Source: Pegoplata infirma
Taxonomy: Eukaryota > Arthropoda > Insecta > Diptera > Anthomyiidae
Length of the DNA stretch: 64,000 nucleotides
Assembly: GCA_963921195.1 (NCBI GenBank)
Contig: OY992537.1
Coordinates: 128,486,694-128,550,693 of the forward strand
Direction: 5' to 3'
The notes beneath the pieces were generated by a model. That model searched no databases and was not told where the DNA came from. It was given only the letters and a program-made list of their open reading frames with translations. Positions 32,946-44,978 of this stretch are shown piece by piece. The number at the start of each line of letters is the position of its first letter. Position 1 is the first letter of the stretch. The translations under genes and the position numbers were made by a program.

Positions 32946-33635
32946 ATACACTAAAAAAAATACTGTGTTAATAATCTGTAAAATGACTGTAATCTCAATT
33001 CGACAGATATTAGACAAAGTTATCTGCCGAAATATAGATTTTATAAAAATATTTCGTATTGTCTTGTGACTGAAAAAACTTGCAACTCATATGAAAAACT
33101 TGCAATACACTCAAAATAATTACTCTGTTAAATAATCTGTAAAATGACCGTAATTTCAATTCGACAAATACTAAACAAAGTTATCTGCCGAAATATAGAT
33201 TTTAAGAAAATACTTCGTATTTTCTTGTGACCGAAAAACAAAATTTTATCTGTAATTTTACTTTTTACTTTGTAATCTTTATTTTACAGATAATAAACAG
33301 AATTTTATGTCAAAATACAGATTTTAGAAAAATACTTTGTTTTTTTCTGTTAACCAAAATACTAAATTTCATCTGTAGTTTTACTTACTGCCCTGTAATA
33401 CAGTTTAAAAAAAAAAAAATATCTTCAAAAAACTTCCAAAAATTTTAATTTAAAGTTGGTCGCTTATCAGCATTTTATAGACAACTCTGTAAATTTGCAG
33501 ATTTTTTTAATCGAAATCATTCTACAGAGCTTACTTCGTAAAATAACAAAAAATCTTGCTGGTTGGAAATCTATGGTATTTTCTGCTGACTCAAAATAAT
33601 CACTCTGTAATTTAACAGAGTGATTATTTTGAGCG

Positions 33636-34805
33636 TACCGTTATTAGTTTCGGTTATACCCAACGTTTACATTAATTTTTTCTTAAAATTTGTATTCAGC
33701 GTTACAAAATTAGCCAGAATCGACTATTTTTTGCCATTAAAAAATTCTTGATGAAAAGCTTCAGCTGGTGGACATTATTAAATTCGAAATTATAAATTCC
33801 TAGTATAACCTTAAATATATTTCTGTTTTTCTTTGATTCTATTATATTTTCAAGCTAAAATATAAACTTCTTTAAAAAAACTCGATCCAAATTGACATAA
33901 AAATTCTTAACATTCAATATTCGCTAGTAAAAAATAACGATCACAACATGATGACATTAATCTTATTAAAATTTATTAATAAAATTCCTAATAAATCAGT
34001 ATTTAACATGCAATAAATTGTTTTTTAAATGCAAAATACTTTAAAATAATAATAATAAAAAATTATTATAAATTTATGCATAATTATTCCAATTGCAATT
34101 CGTGTGGCCGGTGGAGGTGCTGCTGCATTTAATAAACAAACGATGTCATTTAGCATTTCGCGTTTAAAAATAATAATAATAATATGTAATACCAATCATG
34201 ATTATTGGGGGACAAGTGCACAAATGTATTGAAATGCCTGAATGTTGAATACTGAATATATTGAATTATTATAATTGTATAATAATAATTCCTAGAATAT
34301 CGTTACTGATTGTTGTCGCTACTGTCAACCGCGAACAACAATAATTCATTAGAGTTATAAACAAGTCATAATTTTAAAGATTACAATAAAGGCTGTTTTT
34401 TTTTGTTGTTGTTGTTTTATTGTCGTTTCGTCTCGATACGATAATAAGACCCGCAAATTCGAAACCTGCTTCTGCTGTTTCTCATTTACTTGTGTCAATG
34501 CACAGAATTGAATGAACACAATAAATAAATAAATGGTTATTGGTTTCAGAATTCGTTTTGTAACCTTACATAAATATTAAAATTAACAATGATATTTTTT
34601 ATATTTTTTGTTTTTTTTTTCACTATGCAAACAAATAATTTTTCATAACAAGTTGTTTTCGAATATGACTAAAAAGATACTTGAATGTATTGTGGCTATT
34701 TTTTGTTGAACTATTGCCAACTGTCATTTCTTGTCTTTAAACGTCATAATTTTTTAAAGTGTAACTTGTTGTAAGTAGAGTTGCCAAGTTTTGAAAAATA
34801 GAATA
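33636..34805. other. Unrecognised, possibly unique sequence
   Basis: A+T-rich with no long frame, no inverted ends and no dispersed-repeat words. 34080-34520 is of more mixed composition (GTGGCCGGTGGAGGTGCTGC, GATTGTTGTCGCTACTGTC) and may be original host sequence, perhaps intronic or intergenic. TTGTTGTTGTTTTATTGTCG at about 34402 is a small microsatellite. Confidence 0.4.
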
Positions 34806-37048
34806 TAATATACCCACCAGAACAATGGTAGACGAATGTAGGATAATGTGGGCGGTCCGTTCCTTCAAGCCCTACAAATTAGCAGTGCCTGATTGGATTA
34901 TTCCGCTACCCTTGTAGGAGCCCCTCGGGCTAAGTATGTCATTTTGTGTATTTTTATCAGGGTAAATACCCTTCGAATGGAGCGAGGTAAGAGTAGTCTT
35001 TATCCCCAAAGCGGGAAAGACACACCACAATGGGTTACAGACATATCAGGCTGTGATCAATTTTATTAAAAACATTGAACCAGCCTTGGTAGATGTTAAT
35101 GTGAGAAGTACCCTTATATCAGACAGCTTCAGAGAGGCCCAACACGCCTATCTGAGGTCTGTTGAGATGGCTTATTTTTTTTTTTACTTTGAGCCAACAC
35201 TCAGGGGAGACAGGTCATGATTAAGTGTGTCATTCATATTCGGTCTTATGGCTTCAAACTTAACAAGGCTTGTCCTCTGATTAAAGAAATTGAATAATAA
35301 ATGTTGCTGTCATCGGGAAAATAATGTGAATTCAGTGCGGCTATCTCTAGAAGCACGTGGTTGTCATGTTGTCGCATATGCTGACGATGTCGCGATAGCG
35401 GTACAGGGGTAGCATCTGCCAATATTGACGGGCATTCTTCAGGGTTCTCTGAAAGATCTGTCCAAATGGGAAGAGACTGTGGTCTAGGAGTTAATCCAAG
35501 TAAAACAGAGCTTGTTTTGTTTACAAGGAAAAATAAGATTCCTGCTTTTGATCCTATTTCTCTGGACGTCAATGAAATCACCTTCTCAGATGGAGCCATT
35601 CTAGATAGGATATCTTGGAGCATTTCTAGATAGGAAGTTGAATTTCAGGCGTATTATTGAGGAACGGGTGAGAAAAGCAACGATTGCTTCACATTCTTGC
35701 AAAAGGGCCTTTGGAAAACGATGGGGTTTTAGCCCTCAAGTCTTTCATTGGATCTATACAGCAGTGGTGCGTCCAATTCTGCTGTATGGAATCATATTCT
35801 GGTGGCCTGCTTTAGAAACAAAAGCGAACTGTGTCTTTATCACGAAGGTGCAGAAAATGGCGTCGATGTGCATCACTGGTGCTCTTAGTACTACACCTAC
35901 GGCTGCATTATAAATCCTCCTACATCTGATACCATTGGACATATTGGGTAGGCAGTATGCGGCTACGTCGGAAGCAGAAGTAGCGATTGTGGCCATAGCG
36001 CGATCTTGAAGAAGATAACAATACCAGAAAGTGTGGACTGTGCTCCCTCTATGAGCCTTTTTGAGCGCCACTATGATACCATCCAGGAAGTCTTGGATGG
36101 GGGACATTCCGGGAAGTGGAGCCACCATAAATTTTTACACAGATGGATCGAGGCTGCACGAGCAAGTGGGCTTTGGAGTCTATTCGAAAGAGCTTGGATT
36201 GAGCCTGGCTCGAAGATTGCCAGATCATTGCAGTGTTTACCAGGCAGAGATGCTGACAATAACGGAAGTGGCTGACTGGTTGAGCTGCAAGATGTATCTA
36301 CAACTATTGTCTACAACTGCGGTCAACATCTATTCTGTGTTCAAGTCTCTGGATTCAGTGTTTCTGAAAACAAGATCTGTCCTTAACTGCCGCACGTCTT
36401 TAAATGAGATGGCCAAGCAGTTTAACATACGACTCATACGGGTATCAGGGCATTGCAAAGCCGATGAGCTTGCAAGACTGGGAACTACCTTACAGATTCC
36501 AACAGAACTGGAATGTGTGGGTATGCCTCTTGGAACTTGCAAGCCAAGCCTACGGCTTTGTTCCGCGACGGAGACTAATCAATGATGGGCAAATGAAGGG
36601 ATGTGTGAGACAACACGACTGATTTGGGCTTCTCTTAATCAGGGGCGCACAAGTGAGCTGATATCGCTTCCAAGAGGAGAGATTTCGACGGTGGTTTCTA
36701 TAATTAGCAGACACTGTCTTATAGGGAAGCACGCAGAGCGTTTAAATGTGCCGTCGAATGCCGGAGTTGCATGGATGAAGAGGAGTTGGAACTATCCAAC
36801 ACTTTATCTGCCATTGCCCGGCACTTCCTGGTCAGAGACTTGCTTCACTAAGACCTAGGGAGCTGCACGATCTTTCTGATTTGTAGGATGTCAAAATTCA
36901 ATATCTTACGAGTTTCATAAGAAGCTCAAATTGGTTTAACGGCAGGGACTAGTAGGGAAATCTATTACAGTCCCGTGGTATCACAATAGACCTCAGAGTC
37001 TACGTGTGTTGACGTAAAATGCCAGCAGCCTCGTACAACCTAACCTAT
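34806..37048 (+). pseudogene. Copy C of the copy-A retroelement (RT plus RNase H, frameshifted)
   Basis: RT remains read SFKPYKLAVPDWI, VVFIPKAGKT (about 34998-35030), an EAQHAYLRS region, then after a small insertion GCHVVAYADDVAIA (35368-35400), LGVNPSKTEL-like sequence, AVVRPILLYGIIFWWPAL (35761-35812) and the RNase H with NFYTDGSRLHEQ and QAEML. TDSQAA is lost (NIYSVFKSL) and the WVPGH loop is shortened, so RNase H is dead. The zinc-knuckle is frameshifted. The 3' end is AACCTAACCTATCC. Copy C supplies the RT sequence missing from copy A. Confidence 0.85.
35173..35325 (-). mobile_element. Internally deleted CR1/L2-like fragment inside copy C
   Basis: It opens with a T run followed by GAGCCAACACTCAGGGGA, matching the 3' end of the element at 62474 (AACCAATACTCAGGGGA). 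It then jumps to GATTAAGTGTGTCATTCATA and GTTGCTGTCATC, matching 63310-63415. A deletion of about 0.8 kb joins the two. Its insertion separates the HAYLRS and YADD parts of copy C. Confidence 0.75.
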
Positions 37049-39184
37049 CCATTTAAGCAATCCTATCAATAAATCCGATCTACTTCGTGATTTTTTAAAA
37101 CTGTTTTAGTAACCTTAAGCCTAAAACAGCGGCAAAACGGTAAACTACTACTTATAAATATATGAACTTAAATTGTTTCCTCAAAATTAAGAAATTTTCC
37201 CAACTTTTAGTAAAATTTACTAAATTGTGGGAAAGTTTTTAAACTAGTTTGGAATAAACTTTTTCCTATACTTTAGTTTATGCTCTTTTTTTTATAACAT
37301 TTCTGTAAATAATTCTTAATTTCCTATCATTCATAAAGTTGGCAACACTAAACATGGATAAACGATATTTTGCGAGGTGTGTTAAATTTATTAAAGTGTT
37401 GCATGTTCATTTGAACTGACTGTTGTTAAAGTTATCAAAGTTAGTGTTGTTATTGTTGCTGCTGCTTTGTACGTCAATAACTTTTAATATTTTTACATGT
37501 CGTGCATTTAACAATCGATCTGTTCAAATTATCAATTGATCGATCAATAACTACAACGAAGGGGGAAATTTTGTTTGGCAAATAGAAAAAATATACAACC
37601 TACTGGTTTTTTTCAACAACAAAATAATAACAATAATATTCATATTGTAATACGAGTACATGTAACGACAAGTTATGAATTTCAAAAAAAAAAAAAACTG
37701 CAAACAACAAGAAAAAATATGCATATAAAATATTGTTGTTTTGTTGTCACATGTTGGCAACGAAGAACAAAAACAACACATTTAATATGATATTTTGAAC
37801 AAAGATTTTCCAACTAATAATTCAATAGTAAATTATATTCTGTTTATTATGAAGGAACTATGGGCAATTATTTTTAAAAACGGAACAAAATTTCCGTACA
37901 CTACCAGTGGACCACTGCATTATGTGATGACCCCTACTAATGCATTGAGTTGGTATAAGGAAATGGTAAAAGCGGTATAACAAGTGTGGAGATCAGACGG
38001 AAGTAATTATTGCGCCACAACATGTTGATTCCAATGAACACCGCATTGACTTTTAATACCTGGAACTTCATCTGATTCCGCAGTAGCTATTTTCAGATTA
38101 CGCTGATTCCAAAAACCGTCTGTGAGTTAGCATACAACACGAGCATTAAAATCGATGCTTTTCTCAAGACCTCACTGGAAGATTTTTAGAGATATTAATT
38201 GACAGAAATCACTTCCGGCGACAAACACAATATGCCTTAAAATGTGTGCACCGTGCCCCGTGCATAACTTTGAAGAAGTGGTGATAACACCTAAGCGTTG
38301 AGAGTAAATAAATAGGTCTGCAAAACAAGGACCTATCGTCGAAGCACTCTTTCGCAGCATCAGTGCTGTTCAGGTCCTCACTCATTTTAAGATCATCAAG
38401 AACCCTTTTAACTGCACGCTCTCAAAAAAATATTTTGGACATGTAAAAGGATAGTTCAGACAGTGGTGGATTGCCTTCCAATAAATATGCAGTGGGTTTA
38501 TCAACTGGGTCCGGGAATATTTGGTCATTCCTTACAAAGATCAGCAAGTCTATGTATCTGCCCATTAATCGATAACAAAATATTTGTTTATTTAAATTTG
38601 AGTGTCCGAACTTTAGGAATTGTATCAAAGCCACTGTTTGTCAAACCAACAGGTCCTTTTCGACATAGAGACCTTGTTAAGTCTGAGCTTACATATTTGT
38701 AAATCAAAAATGAAATGGCTTGCCTTAAGCGCAGCCTGAGTGTAACTAGAGATACTGATTATCCGGTTTGTCCATCCATTCTCAATTATCCAAATAGCAA
38801 ATGCCTCCGTTTGAATATGATCTTTTTTGGTTTAGTTTCTCGACCTTGGATGTAGCCATTTTTATTGATAGACTATTGTCTAGTTGATTATCAGTGACTA
38901 GAACTGGTCCTAAGCTCGAAAGAGATCTGAGCCAGTTTTCTTTTCAGTACAGCATTACATTTAATAATAGTTGTTTGCTATGATCTTCCTTTTGAATGCC
39001 TTGCGTTGTTGTTTGTTAACAGACCAAGCCTCGTACTCTTTCAAAACCGATGACTTATTAAAGATCTTTCTGGAGGAGTCTATGCTTTTCCATATTTATC
39101 AGAGCACTTTTTGGGAAAATTAGGGGACTGAAACCGCATATGATATTCTGGTCTTTTAACACTATTGTGAAACCTATGCTCCTT
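37049..39184. other. Mostly unrecognised, with one CR1-like remnant
   Basis: 37049-38090 shows no repeat ends or gene; poly-Q-like ATTGTTGCTGCTGC near 37450 is a microsatellite. 38095-38165 (GTCTGTGAGTTAGCATACAA, GCATTAAAATCGATGC) matches 63225-63280 of the CR1-like element on the minus strand. 38166-39184 contains open frames of 60-80 codons that I cannot assign. Confidence 0.45.
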
Positions 39185-39860
39185 TGATATGTTTCAAAAA
39201 AGCACGGATGGAACTATCTTGGACAAAGTCTATAGACTCGTTTGCATTGGCATTACTGGGGCTGGTATAACCTGAACAACAAACGCCATTGGGGCCTTGC
39301 TGAACATTTATCCATTATTTGTCTACGTGGTGGAGAGCGTTTGCTAAGGCTGACGGAATTCGGTAATATGAAGGTGTGTGACTTACGGGGATACATGAGA
39401 ATTGCGTAAGGAAAGAATATAACCAACACAAGTATTTACTAGGAATTTTAAAATTGAAATCCTTGAATGGAGCGAGTGCCCAAATATGACATGGGACCCT
39501 GAACCTAATTCCATGATATGGTATATAATTACCGGACACTGTCTTATAGGGAAGCACGCAGAGCGGTTAAATGTGCCGTCGAATGACTTTTGCCGAAGTT
39601 GCATGGATGGAGAGGAGTTGAAAGCTATCGAACACTTTATTTGCTATTGCCCGGCACTTTCTAGTCAGAGACTTGCTTCACTGGGATCTAGGGAGCTGAA
39701 CGATCTTTCCGATTTGTCGGATGTCAAAATTGAACATCTAAGGAGTTTCATAAAAAGCTCAAACTGGTTTAACGACAGGGACTAGTAGGGAAACCTATTA
39801 CGGTCCCGTGGTATCACAATGGACCTCAGAGTCTACGTGTGTTGACGTAACCTAACCGAA
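39185..39860 (+). pseudogene. Copy D: retroelement 3' end joined across an RNase H deletion
   Basis: 39200-39520 corresponds to the RT C-terminal/linker part (VYRLVCIGITGAG, TNAIGALLNIYP, TWDPEPNS). The RNase H domain is then missing and the frame passes directly into YIITGHCLIGKHAERLNVPS, CRSCMDGEEL, HFICYCPAL and SNWFNDRD, almost identical to copy A. The UTR is shared, but about 22 bp including the stem-loop is deleted before TAACCTAACC. The linker resembles element X more than copy A, so the copy may be a chimera. Confidence 0.75.
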
Positions 39861-39884
39861 TATCTTCTTAGAAGGGCAAAAGGT

Positions 39885-40355
39885 TCACGTAGCTTATGAT
39901 GTGTCTTCCGGACTGGTCTTGAACGGTGTTGAATTCCTCAATAAACTAGGACGAAATAACGACTAGACCTTAGTGTGAATTATGTGTCATGAAGGTGCCC
40001 GACGACCCTTCAGTGGCCCGGCACCTTTTTGGGCATGTTAGGGAAATACTCAAAATTTGGAGTGAATCAAGATTCATGCAACACTTTTGTGCTGGCCAAA
40101 GGCAAACATTTGCATTACTCATGCAGCAAGGTAACTGCAATCTTTCGACAAAATTTACCTCCGAATTCTAACGTCCCACCTTACTGGATATTGTAACCTA
40201 CGGTAGCACCTTAGTAAAAGAAATCTATCTGAGACGGACTCGTGCAGATTCTGCAAGGAAGAGGAGGTGACATCAGAACATATTCCTTGTACATGTACAA
40301 GATTGACTGGTAGAAGTCTTCGACATCTGGTGGATCACTTGATTTCTCCGTGATA
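39885..40355 (+). pseudogene. RNase H/zinc-knuckle fragment of the element-X family
   Basis: AYDVSSGLVLNGVEFLNKLG and RNND match AYDVSSKLVMDCILSINELG of element X. GPAPF follows, and near 40229 DSCRFCKEEEVTSEHI-CTCTRL gives a CxxC...H...C knuckle. Stops are numerous. This supplies the 3' part of the family that element X lacks. Confidence 0.7.
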
Positions 40356-40384
40356 GTTCAAAACGTAGTTGTGACAGAATAGCC

Positions 40385-41013
40385 CTGGTCTCTGTCAAAG
40401 CTTGGGGGTACTACTAGACAAAAAGCTTACTTGGACAGCAAATCTTAAAGAACGGATATGGAAGGCTTACGCTGCACTATACTCTTGTCAGAAATTAGCC
40501 GGAAAGAAATTGGGTCTAAAACCCAAGCTATTCCATTGAATATTTACCGCAGTCTTCCGGCCAATGCTGTCTTATGGCGGTCATGTTTGGTGGCCTGTCA
40601 TTGAACATAGGACTCATGCTGACTCAATCAAACGGGTAAATAGGATTGCGTTGTTGAGTCTTACAGGAGCTAGGAAGACGACATCAACTGAAGCTTTGGA
40701 AATGCTTCTGGATATGAAACCGCTAGACGTCTTTATCAAAGAGAATGCGAAGATTACTCTAAATAGACAATTCCAAAAGGTATCTTTGAAAAACAGACAG
40801 GTTCGACATACGAAGATTGGAAGTACTGAACGGAGCATAAGGACGAATTATGATATTCCTAATAACGTAACTGATAGTAGATTTAAAATTGTGATTCCTT
40901 CACTGGACGATTGGCTTAATAACAGAGTAAAACTTCAGCAAATTAACGTGTATACGGATGGGTCCAAAATGATGGAGGGCAAAGGTAGTGGCTTCCACTG
41001 CATGGAAAACTAA
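40385..41013 (+). pseudogene. RT thumb and RNase H start of a third RNase-H-bearing element
   Basis: In frame: LGVLLDKKLTWTANL, a stop, then FRPMLSYGGHVWWPVIEH, ALLSLTGARKTTSTEALEML, DMKPLDVFIKENA and finally INVYTDGSKMMEGKGSGF. The last is the start of RNase H, after which the copy is cut at 41013. From 40564 the frame is open for 149 codons, so this piece is relatively young. It is related to but distinct from copy A and element X. Confidence 0.75.
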
Positions 41014-41034
41014 AGAGGATCAAAGTCTCAAAGG

Positions 41035-41200
41035 AATCATAATGGGCCACATCTAGCTCCACACGGGAGCTGCGTAGTCGATCTGGGTCCAGCCTATGGC
41101 CTTGCTTTCAGTATACGGTTCCTACTCCTTACCTTTTTGGTCACCACCTCAGCCTGTTTAGAGAACATAAAAAGGTTGTCAAACGTGACGTCGATGATTT
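41035..41200 (-). pseudogene. Jockey-like RT fragment
   Basis: The minus strand reads KIIDVTFDNLFMFSKQAEVV, TKKVRSRNRI and KAIGWTQIDYAAPVW with small deletions, the same RT C-terminal region as the element at 16284-17366. It directly follows the cut RNase H start at 41013. Confidence 0.65.
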
Positions 41201-41370
41201 TTGGGTTCTTGCTCGTCGGGATACTGGTGGTTTTGTTGATGATCTTGATGTGGTTGATATTGTGTGGGATTAATCACAGTGTTAAGAAGATCAAAAAAGT
41301 GTTGCCTCCATCGGGCCAACTGTTCTGCATCGGAGTTTAGAAGATTTCCATTTCCTTGACAGGATAGTTA
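41201..41370 (-). pseudogene. Possible RTE-type linker fragment
   Basis: The minus strand reads LLNSDAEQLARWRQHFFDLL and NTVINPTQ. A QLxRWxxHFxxLLN stretch is typical of the segment between endonuclease and RT in RTE-clade elements. Only about 40 residues are recognisable, so the clade call is tentative. Confidence 0.45.
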
Positions 41371-43892
41371 TAGTCATGTTTCTGTCGACTAGTTGTTTGG
41401 AGATTGAGATGTCCTAGGAGAGGGTTAATTAAGCCATTGTGATATAATTAAAACCCAGTCCAAGAAGATTTCACAATGGGTCAATTAACTTTCTTCTAGA
41501 TTCGTAAAACATTTTCATTCAATAAGACAATGAGTCTCCGCTAGTGCATTTCCGACCTATAGTGCAAAGCCTTAAACTTTCCAAGCCAAACTAAATCAAC
41601 AAACATGAACATGTAATGTGACTATATGAACATATTTATATCGTTATTCGACGTTGTCGTTGTCGTCGTCGTCGTATACGCTACACATATTTGCCTTATT
41701 ATCCATGATCAATACAGGGAGTTAAAGTTTCTATAAACGTTTTTTTTTTGTTGTCTTCTATGAGCCCGACCTACGCTAACAAATTGAATGTGTGTGTTCA
41801 TAATCTTCTGTACCTGGCTAGGTTCAGTATGGCCTAGGTTTCTTAGCAGTGCTATACAGGCTGTCTGTCTGTCCATATGTCTGTTTGTTTGTCTATTGAC
41901 TTAAATTCAATTTTTGAACTAAAGCTTATGTGGTGTTTAACATTAAGATATTGTTATTTTTTTTTCTTCAGTTTTATCCCAATAGCTTACTACCAGCTAT
42001 GAAAGATCACTGGAACTGCTGTTGTTGTTGTGGTTTGGGTCTCTATTTCATTCTCCTTCATTGTACTAATATGTATGTGAACTAGTTGTGTCGTGCGCTT
42101 AGAGTGTGTGTTATATGTCGATATATCGATATTCCACCATCGTCGTCATCATCATCACCGCCACCACCACCACCGCCATTATTTTGGTAAATCACAACAT
42201 CGAAGTCAAACGTTTTTTGGCTTTGGTTTTCTAGTAGAAGACCACCTTAATAGAGTCTCCATCTCGGTATTCTGTCTGTGTTGAATTGTACTGTTTTGCT
42301 TGGCGTAAATGCAGCACATATGAACTGTTTTTTTTTTGGTGTTTTCCATAAGCCGTCGGATAATTTGTTGTGTCATACAAATCACTGATATTTTAGGTGT
42401 GATTGTTGTGTTGCATGACTATTTAGAGAAGCATGAGTACGTCTATAAGTTGGTGTGATAAGAAATCTTTGGATTACAGGAATTTGTATCAAATCATGGC
42501 ATATGAGTTTAAATTGATTCATAATAATTCGCTATTTGACTCTATTGACCAGTTATGAACTTGAATATATTTTTTTATTTTTGTTTGCCACTATGGAGCC
42601 ACAAGACTAAAACGTCAAGTAACTGTTTTGTTGTCTGTGCAAAATAACCTATAAATTGAATAATATATAAAAAAATTAAACGATCTTTACTTTTTTATCC
42701 TTATTAATAGTGCTTTTCTTTTTTCGGGAAACATTTTTAAACTTTCCGGTATTCCTGCAATTCCCGCAATAAAAAAAAACGTTTGAGGCTGCTTTTCATA
42801 TTAATTCCGTCTTCCTATCCAATAGCATGACAAATAAAGTTCACACATATGATTCATCAAATTTACTAATATATATATATATATGTCCTTTATTTATTTA
42901 AATATGTACACTACTTATACTTAAGTATAACTAATATAATTTTGGTATAACTAGTAAATACTTAAATACTTAAATATAAATTTACTAATATATTTAAGCA
43001 TATTCCACGTGTGGATCCCCCAAGTTCCCCCATAGTCTAAAATTAATAAAAATAAGAAAACATTTTGTAATATTATGCCTATTTGAACTAAAAAATGGAA
43101 AAAATTTAATTCAATTTAGTTCATGCACATGTGAGGACCCGATTGGGTGAAGATCCCATTGGGTTTGGACCCCGATGGGCCCAGACCCAGTAAGATTCCC
43201 ATAGTTTTTGATCCAAAATGTTTGTCCTTTTCGCTCTACCTTGCTGAGCTTTTGAGATACGTGAATTTAGGGCACCGCTGGGGTCTTGGGAATTTTAAAA
43301 CTCGAAAACTTTAAATCTACCACTCAAAAAACTTTTAGGTATTTGGCGGTCTTGTTCTACATGCTAAGGGCTACACAATTGCTTTTGAACTATTTGGTGT
43401 ATTGGCAATATTTAACGAGATATGAGCGTTTTTAAATTTTCGGGAATGCAAAGTTAGAACCCATTGGGTTCCGGCGACACTATATAGATTCAAAAAACCA
43501 AAACTGGCCTTAATTTCGCTCTTTCCGGCTTAGATTTCCAGATATCGCTATTTTAAGTTAAAAAAAATATACTAAAATTTCGGGCAGCAAACGATCCAGA
43601 TTCTAAAACAATTTTGCAATAGAAAATATTATCAGATTTAAGAAAGGTTTCTTACAAAAATGCCTGCGAATTTTCTACTCTTGCCCAAAATATTAAATCA
43701 TGACAATGTTTTGCGGAAGATTTGTGTGTACTTGCCAAAGCAAAGTTTTTTTAGAAAAAATAATTTTATATTACTTTGCTATTCCATGCAAAGCAAATTG
43801 AAATATCAGTCGAGGACCCCATTAAAAAACCAAAAGAGCTGCTCTATTCGTAAGCGAGCACAAAAATAAGTGCATAACAGTGTTTTGACATT
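41371..43892. other. Mostly unrecognised region with microsatellites
   Basis: 41371-42700 is less repetitive than the rest and may be host unique sequence. It contains GTTGTCGTTGTCGTCGTCGT (41655) and ATCATCACCGCCACCACCAC (42150) microsatellites. An (AT)n run lies near 42870. 43000-43200 has CCCGATTGGG / CCCATTGGG / CCCGATGGGC words that look like a repeat. No frame is convincing as a gene. Confidence 0.4.
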
Positions 43893-43944
43893 TTGGAGAG
43901 TATAAAAGATTCGGCACCAAAGAATATACCACTCTCACTTGTTT
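43893..43944. repeat. End of a dispersed TATACCC element
   Basis: TTTTGGAGAGTATAAAAGAT then TCGGCACCAAAG and CACTCTCACTTGTTTTA match the terminal inverted part seen at 24427-24478. The other end was not found nearby. Confidence 0.55.
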
Positions 43945-44079
43945 TATGTACATTTGATAAACAAATGAAAAATTCTTATGCGAGAAGCTTAGACTTGGTG
44001 AAAAAGTAGTTTTGGTAAAAAAAAAATTATTTTTTTTTCACGAAAAACAAAATTATGTTAAAAAAATTTAATGAACCCA

Positions 44080-44395
44080 AAATTTTTGGTGAAAAAAATA
44101 AATTGAAGAAAAAAGTTTTTGATAAAAAAAAAATTTTGATGAAACAAAAATAGAAAAAAAAAATTTGGTGAGCAAAAAATTGATAATAAAAAATTTGATA
44201 AAAAAATTTGATGAAAAAAAAATTAATGAAAAAAATAAAATTTGATGGAAAAAAAGTAATAAAAAAAAAAATAATGAAAATAAAAAAAATTGGTGAAAAA
44301 AAAATTTGATAAAAAAAATTTATGAAAAAAAATTGATAAAAAAATAATGAAAAAAAAAGTTTGATGAAAAAAAAAAATTGATGGAAAAAAACTCG
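44080..44395 (+). repeat. Purine-rich minisatellite
   Basis: Irregular units of the form TTTGATGAAAAAAAA or TTGGTGAAAAAA, about 14-20 bp, almost free of C on this strand. The long open frame on the other strand (FFIKFFYQIFF-like) is only the translation of this repeat. Confidence 0.7.
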
Positions 44396-44429
44396 ACCAA
44401 ACCTAAAATAACTGGAGAATCCAGGCCAT

Positions 44430-44874
44430 TCCAGGCTGTCTGGAACCATAACTCTAAAACATTTTTCAAATAGAAAACATTTTTAAATCTAAGACATTTT
44501 CTCAGATTCTGGGACATTCTTCTTAAAAGTCACAGATTCAGAGCTACTTTTTCAATAGAAAGAGTCTCATAAAAAACTAAAAAAAGTCTTAGATTCTTTT
44601 ATAATAGAAAAAGTCTCAGATTCTTTTCTATCAAAAGTCTTAGATTCTGAGATCTACATATGTATTTTAAATAAAAACTAAATAAAAAAACTAAAAAAAG
44701 TCTTAGATTCTGACACTTTTTTGAATAGAAAATTTTTCAGATTCCGAGAAAATTTTCCTATAAAAAAAAAGTCACAGATTCAACTTAATTTTTCGTAGAT
44801 AACAAGTCTCAGATGCTAATACATTTTTTTAACAGAAAAATTCTAAAATTTTCCACGCAGAAAATTCTCCTATA
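44430..44874 (+). repeat. AGATTCTGAGA satellite, block 1
   Basis: Units of roughly 35-50 bp contain GAAAAAGTCTCAGATTCTGA and ACATTTTT, with the palindrome TCTCAGATTCTGAGA. The same satellite forms the large block at 55005. It is interrupted at 44875 by a MITE. Confidence 0.75.
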
Positions 44875-44978
44875 CACTCAAAAAAAACTTGTAAAATTAC
44901 AAGAAAAGCTTGTAACTTATTTTTCCTGCCTCCTATTTGACAAGAATTCCTTGTTATTATACAACCTTTCTACCAATA

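Larger units (their letters stand above)
21815..33635. mobile_element. Outermost element of a nested stack (ACTCAAAAT ends)
   Basis: The left end GACTCAAAATTATTACTC continues into TCTGTAAAATTACTG and CAATTTGACAGATATT. The right end, reverse-complemented, reads CGCTCAAAATAATCACTCTG. Tandem parts of the right arm (32946-33110 and 33111-33240) repeat TAATCTGTAAAATGACNGTA. TA lies at each border. The flanks are pieces of the dispersed repeat. About 10.7 kb of its length is later insertions; its own sequence is roughly 1.1 kb. Confidence 0.6.

Noticed and set aside
38172..38702. Two 60-80 codon frames resembling protein
   Set aside because: No recognisable motif in either; they could be decayed retroelement but cannot be supported.
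42093..42284. His-rich frame (HHRRHHHHRHHHH)
   Set aside because: Produced by a CATCAC/CACCAC microsatellite.
44027..44449. 140-codon Phe/Ile-rich frame on the minus strand
   Set aside because: Translation of a purine-rich simple repeat; no start context or protein-like composition.
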